This document shows positions 1 to 4,826 of a DNA stretch of 5,902 bases, in pieces. The position numbers and the translations under genes were made by a program. The notes beneath the pieces were generated by a model. It did no database searches, had not been told where the DNA came from, and saw nothing but the letters and a program-made list of their open reading frames with translations. Position 1 is the stretch's first letter. Each line of letters begins with the position of its first letter. The stretch comes from SXRF01 sp964624555 (GTDB lineage: Bacteria; Pseudomonadota; Alphaproteobacteria; Rickettsiales; SXRF01): the NCBI GenBank assembly GCA_964624555.1, contig CAZUXB010000064.1:1-5902 (forward strand), in the 5' to 3' direction.

Positions 1-303
<303 letters not shown>

Positions 304-360
304 ATTTCTGGCAAATCGTTCTAATTATCGTTAGATAGTTTTGAACGCTTGCGCAAAATG

Positions 361-376
361 CCTATATTTCTATAGG
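361..376 (-). repeat. Small hairpin in 16S leader
   Basis: CCTATA (361-366) and TATAGG (371-376) form a perfect 6-bp stem around a 4-base loop, about 60 bases upstream of the mature 16S 5' end. In the leader RNA it would fold as a short hairpin. Its role is unknown; it may help rRNA processing. Confidence 0.45.
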
Positions 377-396
377 ACTTTAATTTTCGGAAACAC

Positions 397-452
397 GCAC
401 AATATCACCTAATTCGCTGCGCCTTGGACTTACGCGAATTAGTTTATTGTGC
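397..452 (-). repeat. Long inverted repeat in 16S leader
   Basis: Two stacked perfect stems are visible: GCACAATA (397-404) with TATTGTGC (445-452), and CTAATTCGC (409-417) with GCGAATTAG (434-442). They are separated by a small internal loop, with a 16-base terminal loop. That gives 17 paired bases in a 56-base element, far beyond chance. In the leader transcript it should form a stable hairpin, perhaps a processing signal. A rival pairing exists: GATATTGTGC at 478-487 complements 397-406 over 10 bases, so two folds are possible. It could also be a dispersed palindromic repeat that settled in the leader. Confidence 0.65.
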
Positions 453-549
453 ATAATTTTTCATATGCGTCGCAAATGATATTGTGCTGTTAATTTCAAC
501 TACACCCCATCTCCGAAAAGAAATGGTTAGCAGTGACACAACACCACCT

Positions 550-600
550 GCGCTTAAATGCTCTTCACACTATCAAATTACAGATCAGGCACTTAAGCGC
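550..600 (-). repeat. Imperfect inverted repeat near start of 16S leader
   Basis: GCGCTTAA (550-557) pairs perfectly with TTAAGCGC (593-600). After one mismatch, TGC (559-561) pairs with GCA (589-591). The stem is therefore 11 bp with one mismatch around a loop of about 27 bases. It lies about 40 bases inside the predicted rRNA transcript and is probably a leader stem used in folding or processing. Confidence 0.5.
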
Positions 601-646
601 CTAATCAACGACTTTGGAAACAATGTCGCTCCGTGAAAGGATGGTC

Positions 647-675
647 TTTATGGCGAATGATTTTGGTATAGTCAA
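647..675 (-). promoter_or_regulatory. Probable rRNA operon promoter with UP-like A/T tract
   Basis: On the minus strand, a -35 box TTGACT (670-675) is separated by exactly 17 bases from a -10-like CATAAA (647-652), a 5/6 and 4/6 match to the sigma-70 consensus. Just upstream on that strand (about 681-722) lies a nearly pure A/T stretch with several A and T runs, resembling the UP elements that strengthen rRNA promoters. The predicted start is near 640. It is the only strong promoter-like pair I found upstream of the 16S gene, and its position about 340 bases before the mature end is normal for an rRNA operon. Confidence 0.65.
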
Positions 676-716
676 GCACGAAAAACAATTTTTTTGCATT
701 TTTTTTATATTATTTG

Positions 717-745
717 TTTTTACTGGGTTTTTTATGGACTATAAC
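717..745 (+). promoter_or_regulatory. Weak candidate promoter for the cob operon
   Basis: TATAAC (740-745) is a 5/6 match to a -10 box and lies about 45 bases before the cobU start. The -35 region is poor: TTTACT (719-724) has 4/6 matches but only a 15-base spacer, while TTTTTA at 717-722 gives a 17-base spacer with 3/6 matches. Some promoter must lie here, because the rRNA promoter fires the other way from about 647 and cobU starts at 791. The exact boxes are uncertain. I see no cobalamin riboswitch in this short leader. Confidence 0.3.
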
Positions 746-790
746 CTAGCATCTGCCTTCTGAATATTTATTAATTGAAACGGCAAAAAA

Positions 791-1300
791 ATGGCAAAAA
801 TTACCCTTATTTTGGGCGGTGCGCGCTCCGGTAAAAGTTTATACGCCGAACAGCTGGCATTATCCGGTACTGGAACGAAGATATATCTGGCTACGGCTCA
901 GGCACATGACGCGGAAATGGAAAAACGCATTGAAATACATAAGAAAAGGCGCTCTGAAGGCTGGGAGACTGTAGAAGAACCGCTGGATATAGCTAAGATA
1001 ATCTCTGGAAACCAGCAGCCCGTGACCATACTTGTGGACTGTCTTACGCTGTGGCTTTCCAACCTTTTACATAAAGAAATGGATATTCCAAAAGAGATAG
1101 ATTCACTGGTCGATGCCTTAAAAAGCACTGGCGCGAACGTGATATTAGTCTCCAACGAGATCGGTTTCGGCATCGTCCCTGAGAATATCCTCGCCCGCGA
1201 ATTCCGTGATTTTGCCGGACTCCTGCACCAGATGGTCGCGTTCACCGCCAACGAGGTTGTAATGGTTGTTGCAGGAATTCCGGTTAAGATAAAGGGATAG
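791..1300 (+). CDS. cobU: Bifunctional adenosylcobinamide kinase / adenosylcobinamide-phosphate guanylyltransferase (CobU/CobP)
   Basis: This enzyme phosphorylates adenosylcobinamide and then transfers GMP from GTP to give adenosyl-GDP-cobinamide, the activated precursor for lower-ligand attachment; it is cytosolic. The 169 residues match the usual family length. Visible motifs, in order: P-loop GGARSGKS (9-16); LATAQAHDAEME followed by RIEIHKKRR, in which His50 corresponds to the guanylylated histidine (His46 in Salmonella CobU); GWETVEEP (57-64); the DCLTLWLSNLL block (83-93); and VSNEIGFGIVP with REFRDFAGLLHQ (120-147). The C-terminal VVAGIPVKIK is also typical. The ATG at 791 leads directly into the first beta strand and P-loop, so it is the natural start, although its ribosome binding site is weak. 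It is the first gene of the rightward cluster and ends 4 bases before cobO, which implies co-transcription. The gene is called cobP in alphaproteobacterial naming. Confidence 0.95.
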   Translation: MAKITLILGGARSGKSLYAEQLALSGTGTKIYLATAQAHDAEMEKRIEIHKKRRSEGWETVEEPLDIAKIISGNQQPVTILVDCLTLWLSNLLHKEMDIPKEIDSLVDALKSTGANVILVSNEIGFGIVPENILAREFRDFAGLLHQMVAFTANEVVMVVAGIPVKIKG

Positions 1301-1304
1301 AAAA

Positions 1305-1910
1305 ATGGATGAAAAAGAAAAGAATCGAATCCACAAAGCCAAGATGGAAAAGCGCAAGGAATTTCAGGATGATCTGGTAAAAAACGCGGATAAGACCAAG
1401 CACCTTCTCATGGTCAATACCGGAACTGGAAAAGGTAAATCCACCGCGGCTTTCGGCACTATCGTGCGCTCTCTGGGACATGGTTATAAGGTCGGTATTG
1501 TACAATTCATCAAAGGCGCATGGCAGACTGGCGAGCAACCCGCCCTGCAAAAATTCGATAATCTGGTTACCTACGAAGTCGCTGGCGAAGGGTTTACGTG
1601 GGACACGCAAGACCGTGCGCGTGACATCGCCAAAGCCCGCAAAGCATGGGAAATAGCGCTTAAAATGCTTGCTGATAATTCTTACCATTTAGTGTTACTC
1701 GACGAACTCAATATCGTTCTGCGTTATGATTATCTGCCGCTGGAAGAAGTGCTCGCCGCACTTAAAAAACGGAAAATGCACGTCATGGTAACAGGCCGCA
1801 ACGCCAAGCAGGAGCTTATTGACATCGCCGACCTAGTCACCGAAATGAAGATGATAAAACACCCATTCCGCGAGCAGGGAATAAAAGCGCAAAAGGGGAT
1901 AGAGTTTTAG
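1305..1910 (+). CDS. cobO: Cob(I)yrinic acid a,c-diamide adenosyltransferase (CobO)
   Basis: This enzyme transfers the 5'-deoxyadenosyl group of ATP to the reduced cobalt of the corrinoid, forming the Co-C bond of adenosylcobalamin precursors. It belongs to the CobA/CobO/BtuR family, a soluble dimer with a P-loop fold. At 201 residues it is full length. Motifs: a charged N-terminal helix (1-30); P-loop NTGTGKGKST (38-47), with the family's reversed-nucleotide binding loop; VQFIKGAWQTGE; GEGFTWDTQD; the Walker B-like LVLLDELNIVLRY; VTGRNA; and the C-terminal signature ADLVTEMKMIKHPF followed by AQKGIEF. The Shine-Dalgarno-like AAGGGA (1292-1297) lies inside the end of cobU, 7-8 bases before the ATG, which supports this start and tight coupling. 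The next gene downstream, a protease-like gene, is foreign to the pathway. Confidence 0.96.
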   Translation: MDEKEKNRIHKAKMEKRKEFQDDLVKNADKTKHLLMVNTGTGKGKSTAAFGTIVRSLGHGYKVGIVQFIKGAWQTGEQPALQKFDNLVTYEVAGEGFTWDTQDRARDIAKARKAWEIALKMLADNSYHLVLLDELNIVLRYDYLPLEEVLAALKKRKMHVMVTGRNAKQELIDIADLVTEMKMIKHPFREQGIKAQKGIEF

Positions 1911-1911
1911 T

Positions 1912-1928
1912 ATTTTAGCTGCTAAAAT
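1912..1928. repeat. 17-bp palindrome between cobO and the protease-like gene
   Basis: ATTTTAGC (1912-1919) and GCTAAAAT (1921-1928) are perfect inverted repeats around one central base, placed directly after the cobO stop codon and 20 bases before the next start. It could be an operator for the following gene, a weak hairpin protecting the cobO message, or a scar of insertion. It lacks a following T run, so it is not a good intrinsic terminator. Confidence 0.35.
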
Positions 1929-1938
1929 GAAGAGATAT

Positions 1939-1943
1939 GGAGG
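1939..1943 (+). promoter_or_regulatory. Ribosome binding site deciding the protease-like gene start
   Basis: GGAGG is the strongest Shine-Dalgarno match I saw at any gene start in the window. It is 4 bases before the ATG at 1948 and lies inside the longer reading frame that would begin at 1927, so translation most likely begins at 1948. None of the cob genes has such a strong site, another sign that this gene has a separate origin. Confidence 0.6.
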
Positions 1944-1947
1944 AAAT

Positions 1948-2310
1948 ATGGGATTAACATATGTAACAACAAAGATTAGTAACTTGGCCGCAAGCGGTGT
2001 GCCTTTTGAGCAGGAATTTTTAGTCGATACAGGCGCTATAAATTGTATGGCTGCTGCTTCAGAACTACACAAAGCTGGAATAAAAATTGAAGGTCGAGAT
2101 GCTTATGAACTAGCGAATGGTCAGCTGGTAGAATACCCATATGGTTTTGCACGTGTTGCTTTTATGGGAACAGAAACGGTAACAAAAATTATATTTGGTG
2201 AAGAAGAATGTGAGCCTTTATTGGGCGTAGTGGCGCTAGAGAGTACAGGTTATGGTGTTGACCCAATAACTAAGACATTAAAAAAAATGACTGCAATCTA
2301 CCTTAAATAG
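1948..2310 (+). CDS. Retropepsin-like aspartic protease (clan AA family)
   Basis: This is probably a small single-domain aspartic peptidase of retroviral type, which would act as a homodimer. Its substrate is unknown. Counting from the ATG at 1948 (120 aa), the active-site motif FLVDTGA has Asp27, and the second hallmark, hydrophobic-hydrophobic-Gly, appears as EPLLG (residues 89-93). Between them ELANGQLVEYPYGFARVAFMG fits the flap and strand region of bacterial family members, and the tail STGYGVDPITKTL is also typical. I prefer the start at 1948 to the in-frame ATG at 1927 because GGAGG (1939-1943) lies 4 bases before it, while 1927 has no ribosome binding site. By hand count the gene is about 39% G+C, against about 50% in a sampled part of cobO. 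It separates cobO from cobQ and ends 1 base before cobQ, so it appears to be a transferred gene captured in the operon. No signal peptide is visible. Confidence 0.8.
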   Translation: MGLTYVTTKISNLAASGVPFEQEFLVDTGAINCMAAASELHKAGIKIEGRDAYELANGQLVEYPYGFARVAFMGTETVTKIIFGEEECEPLLGVVALESTGYGVDPITKTLKKMTAIYLK

Positions 2311-2311
2311 G

Positions 2312-3820
2312 ATGGTTTGTCGCAGCCTGATGTTCCAGGGTACCGGCTCGGACGTGGGCAAGTCGTTGCTGGTGGCTGGTTTGTGCCGGTTGCTGGCACG
2401 GCGTGGTATAAAAGTTGCCCCCTTCAAACCCCAGAATATGTCGAACAATGCGGCTGTTGCTGATGATGGTGGTGAGATAGGTCGCGCCCAATATTTGCAG
2501 GCCATGGCTGCGAGAGTAGCTCCCTCCATTCACATGAACCCGGTGCTGCTGAAACCACAGGCGGATAGAAACAGTCAGGTAATTGTGCAGGGAAAAGTTG
2601 CGGCAACGATGGGCGCGAAGGAATATCTGGAATACCGAAAAACATTACTTCCGCGCGTGGTGGAAAGTTATAACACATTAGCAAAAAATTCTGACATCAT
2701 ATTGGTTGAAGGCGCTGGCAGCCCAGCGGAAATAAACCTGCGTGATGGCGACATTGCCAATATGGGTTTTGCGCGGGCAGTGAATATTCCGGTGGTGCTT
2801 ATCGGCGATATTGAGCGCGGTGGTGTCATCGCCAGCATCGTAGGCACCCACGCGATATTAGATGCTGCTGACCGCGACATGATACAAGCCTTCATCGTCA
2901 ATAAATTCCGTGGTGATGCCAGTATTTTCACTCCCGGCGCCAATGAAATTGTAACACGCACCGGCTGGAAAAACTTTGGCCTCATCCCGCATTTTGCGGA
3001 GCTTGCTAAATTGCCGCAGGAAGATTCCTTAGCCCTAGGGAATAATTTGCGCTCAAGCGCCGCACATGCTGCGGCCCTCAATGGGTCTAGTCGCTTCGCT
3101 CCACCCGTACTGCATATAGTAATATTACAAACTCCCCACATCGCCAATTTCGATGATATTGATCCGCTGGCGAATGAACCGAACATCAAGCTTACATGGT
3201 GCGAAGCGGGCGTGACGATTCCGGCCGACGCGGATATTATTATTCTCGCCGGTAGCAAATCGACCATTGCCGACCTCGCCTTTATCCGCGCGCAAGGCTG
3301 GGACGTACAGATGCAATCACACCGGAAGCGGGGCAAGTGCATCATTGGCATTTGCGGTGGTTACCAGATGCTGGGAAAAACCATCTCCGACCCGTACGGC
3401 ATGGAAGGAACACCAGAAACGGTAGCAGGACTCGGTTTACTCGATTGCACCACCACCCTCACCACCGAAAAAACCGTGAGCAAGTTTCAGGGGAAATTTA
3501 CTATTGGATTGCGCTCAAACGCCGCGCATGCTGCGCACCGGGATGGTGCTAGTCCTCGCTACGCTCGTCCGGAACCCATCGAAGTATCAGGTTACGAGAT
3601 ACATCTTGGGGAAACGGTTGGTGAATCGGAATCTGCCGATGGTCTGGTGTGGGGCAGTTACATTCATGGATTATTTGCCAATGACACTTTCAGAAACTCG
3701 CTGTTAGGCATCAACTCCACCTATAATTATAAAGGCTCCATCCAGAAAATATTGGATAGCTGGGCGGATATTCTGGAAAAAAATATTCCTATAGAAGAAT
3801 TACTTTCCTTGTCATCCTGA
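2312..3820 (+). CDS. cobQ: Cobyric acid synthase (CobQ), carrying two in-frame repeat insertions
   Basis: This enzyme amidates carboxylates b, d, e and g of adenosylcobyrinic acid a,c-diamide with glutamine and ATP, giving adenosylcobyric acid. The N-terminal domain is dethiobiotin-synthetase-like: P-loop QGTGSDVGKS (9-18), FKPQNMSNNA (38-47), VEGAGSPAEINL (132-143) and IGDIERGGVIAS (164-175). The C-terminal glutamine amidotransferase domain has IGICGGYQMLG with nucleophile Cys348, GYEIHLGET and SYIHGLF with His452. ILAGSKSTIADL (311-322) has Ala313 where proline is usual. Residues 246-265, in the interdomain linker, and 400-420, before GYEIH, are related insertions not expected in the family. 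The start at 2312 gives the normal N terminus, and the internal ATG at 2330 would lose the first residues of strand 1. The stop codon lies in a palindromic repeat. No good ribosome binding site is visible, so coupling to the preceding gene, 1 base away, is likely. Confidence 0.96.
   Translation: MVCRSLMFQGTGSDVGKSLLVAGLCRLLARRGIKVAPFKPQNMSNNAAVADDGGEIGRAQYLQAMAARVAPSIHMNPVLLKPQADRNSQVIVQGKVAATMGAKEYLEYRKTLLPRVVESYNTLAKNSDIILVEGAGSPAEINLRDGDIANMGFARAVNIPVVLIGDIERGGVIASIVGTHAILDAADRDMIQAFIVNKFRGDASIFTPGANEIVTRTGWKNFGLIPHFAELAKLPQEDSLALGNNLRSSAAHAAALNGSSRFAPPVLHIVILQTPHIANFDDIDPLANEPNIKLTWCEAGVTIPADADIIILAGSKSTIADLAFIRAQGWDVQMQSHRKRGKCIIGICGGYQMLGKTISDPYGMEGTPETVAGLGLLDCTTTLTTEKTVSKFQGKFTIGLRSNAAHAAHRDGASPRYARPEPIEVSGYEIHLGETVGESESADGLVWGSYIHGLFANDTFRNSLLGINSTYNYKGSIQKILDSWADILEKNIPIEELLSLSS
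3047..3106 (+). repeat. In-frame repeat, copy 1, within cobQ
   Basis: A 60-base segment encoding LRSSAAHAAALNGSSRFAPP. It aligns with copy 2 at 3509-3571: 47 of 60 aligned bases are identical, with one whole codon absent here, and the first 27 bases match at 25 positions. Both copies are read in the same frame and orientation. Internal inverted repeats are visible: GCGCT (3050-3054) with AGCGC (3056-3060), and CCGCA/TGCGG around CATGC (3060-3074). It lies between the EDSLAL block and LHIVILQTPHIANF, a linker between the two CobQ domains. Confidence 0.75.
3509..3571 (+). repeat. In-frame repeat, copy 2, within cobQ
   Basis: A 63-base segment encoding LRSNAAHAAHRDGASPRYARP, related to copy 1 462 bases upstream. 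It contains the small palindrome GCGCA-TGC-TGCGC (3523-3535) and the outer arms CCGG (3538-3541) and CCGG (3568-3571). It sits between the strand GKFTIG and the conserved VSGYEIH of the amidotransferase domain, where other CobQ proteins, as I recall them, have only a short loop. The one-codon size difference from copy 1 preserves the reading frame. Confidence 0.75.
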
Positions 3821-3877
3821 ACGCAGTGAAAGATCTCATGAATACGGGTGGAGATCCTTCGTTTCACTCAGGATGAC
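3811..3877. repeat. 67-bp palindromic element in the cobQ/cbiB convergent gap
   Basis: The ends GTCATCCTGA (3811-3820) and TCAGGATGAC (3868-3877) are a perfect 10-bp inverted repeat. The inner parts, GTGAAAGATCTC and GAGATCCTTCGTTTCAC, extend the pairing imperfectly to arms of about 27 bases, with a loop near ATGAATACGGGT. Its left arm supplies the last residues (LSS) and the TGA stop codon of CobQ, and it ends 2 bases before the cbiB stop codon on the other strand. Similar GTCATCCTGA...-type palindromes are known as dispersed repeats in several bacterial genomes. It has no T run, but as a long hairpin between convergent genes it may reduce read-through both ways. Confidence 0.8.
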
Positions 3878-3879
3878 GT

Positions 3880-4824
3880 TTATAGAATCATTGCTAGCAC
3901 CAGCAGAATAACCCACAGCGCCTTGCACGAGGTCACATATATTTGCAACGATTTTTGCAGGTCATCAATGGTGATGTCAGTGCGCAACCCCTCGCCTATA
4001 ATTGGTGCTGCATACGCTTCGCCATCATAACTGCGCGCACCTCCCAGACTAATTCCCAGCGTTCCGGCCATCGCCGCTTCCGGGTATCCGGAATTAGGCG
4101 AGGCATGTTTTTTCGCTTCGCGCCACACTCCAGCCAACCCCATATTCATCGGCTGGTAGGCGACGATGAGCAACGCGCTGATACGCGCCGGAATATAGTT
4201 CGCGATATCATCCAGCTTCGCCGCCGCATAACCAAAATTAATATAGCGTGGCGTTTTATGGCCGATCATGCTGTCGGCGGTATTTATGGCTTTATAGCAG
4301 GCGATACCGGGCAGGCCGAACAGCGCCGCCCAGAATAGCGGCGCCACAAAACCATCGCTGAAACTTTCAGACAAAGTTTCTATCGCCGCCTTGCAGATTT
4401 CCGATACATCCAGGCCAACCACATCACGCCCGACAATTTTAGCAAGTTTTTCTCGGGCCATCTCCAGATTATTCGTTTGCAATGATTGCAAAACATCATC
4501 GACATGCTCATAAAGGCTACGCCCGGCGAGCAATGTTGCGGTGCAGATTACTTGAATGATACACCAGGTATGTTGCAGAAGCAGGCTGGCAGCAAGAGTT
4601 ATGACAAGTAAAACTATTATTGAAATTACTCCGGCCATTTTTTCTGTCATCCCCGCCTCGCGCTGGGACCCGGGATGACAAGTATTGCAGTATTTATCAA
4701 GAAGGGCTATTACTGCTCCCATCCACACCACCGGATGTTTGATGCGGTTATAGATTAATTCAGGATAGCTGAAGCAGGCTTCCAAGATACAGGCCAAAAG
4801 TAATATTACTAAATTATGGTGCAT
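3880..4824 (-). CDS. cbiB: Adenosylcobinamide-phosphate synthase (CbiB / alphaproteobacterial CobD), with a 12-codon palindromic insertion
   Basis: This integral membrane enzyme joins (R)-1-amino-2-propanol phosphate to adenosylcobyric acid, giving adenosylcobinamide phosphate. The 314 residues are family length. The N-terminal membrane segment is near 4-19, followed by HPVVWMG (30-36), a second strong hydrophobic stretch near 64-86, SLYEHV, and the conserved core: AAIETLSESFSDGFVAPLFW, YKAINTADSMIGHKTPRY, FGYAAAKLDDIANYIPAR and ASPNSGYPEAAMAG. The C terminus is again hydrophobic. Residues 49-60 (CHPGSQREAGMT) come from a 36-bp palindrome in the loop between the first two membrane segments. 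The ATG at 4824 is the only possible start: an in-frame stop lies just upstream and the first helix needs it. It has no ribosome binding site. It is convergent with cobQ and divergent from cobC, so it is not in the rightward operon. Confidence 0.95.
   Translation of the reverse strand: MHHNLVILLLACILEACFSYPELIYNRIKHPVVWMGAVIALLDKYCNTCHPGSQREAGMTEKMAGVISIIVLLVITLAASLLLQHTWCIIQVICTATLLAGRSLYEHVDDVLQSLQTNNLEMAREKLAKIVGRDVVGLDVSEICKAAIETLSESFSDGFVAPLFWAALFGLPGIACYKAINTADSMIGHKTPRYINFGYAAAKLDDIANYIPARISALLIVAYQPMNMGLAGVWREAKKHASPNSGYPEAAMAGTLGISLGGARSYDGEAYAAPIIGEGLRTDITIDDLQKSLQIYVTSCKALWVILLVLAMIL
4645..4680. repeat. 36-bp palindromic element inserted in frame in cbiB
   Basis: The ends TGTCATCCC (4645-4653) and GGGATGACA (4672-4680) are perfect 9-bp inverted repeats, with a G+C-rich centre that includes CTCGCGCTGGGACCC. 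The length is exactly 12 codons, and on the cbiB strand it is read as CHPGSQREAGMT without a stop. It shares only the GTCATCC tip with the element at 3811-3877, so it is a different type. GTCATCCC...GGGATGAC palindromes are familiar as dispersed elements in Rickettsiales and some other bacteria. Confidence 0.8.
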
Positions 4825-4826
4825 GA

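Larger units (their letters stand above)
304..640 (-). other. 16S rRNA precursor leader (transcribed spacer)
   Basis: This stretch lies between the probable rRNA promoter (647-675) and the mature 16S 5' end, so it should be transcribed leftward and removed during rRNA maturation. It has no credible protein gene. It is rich in inverted repeats: 361-376, 397-452 and 550-600, each listed separately. Some of these should help form the long processing stem cut by RNase III, whose other half would lie 3' of the 16S, outside the window. I did not find a clear boxA antitermination sequence on the minus strand. The 5' boundary depends on the predicted transcription start. Confidence 0.6.

Noticed and set aside
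558..570. boxA-like TGCTCTTCACAC
   Set aside because: It resembles an rRNA antitermination boxA, but it is on the plus strand while the rRNA is transcribed from the minus strand, and the match is imperfect.
640..790. Possible cobalamin riboswitch upstream of the cob operon
   Set aside because: The leader available to cobU is short and A/T-rich. I found no B12-box-like GCCACTG and no multi-helix arrangement, and about 45 bases from a likely transcription start cannot hold the ~200-base element.
1927..1947. Longer start (ATG at 1927) for the protease-like gene
   Set aside because: It has no ribosome binding site, would overlap the 17-bp palindrome, and adds residues (MKRYGGN) that are simply the translated Shine-Dalgarno region of the ATG at 1948.
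2668..3351. Long minus-strand open frame opposite cobQ (227 codons)
   Set aside because: It is a shadow frame of a strongly conserved gene. Its translation shows no recognisable motif, and cobQ is certain on the plus strand.
3811..3877. Intrinsic terminator
   Set aside because: The hairpin is strong, but no T run follows on either strand, so I list it as a palindromic repeat with only possible termination activity.
3943..4338. Plus-strand open frame opposite cbiB
   Set aside because: It is antisense to conserved CbiB motifs, and its arginine-rich translation is typical of a shadow frame.
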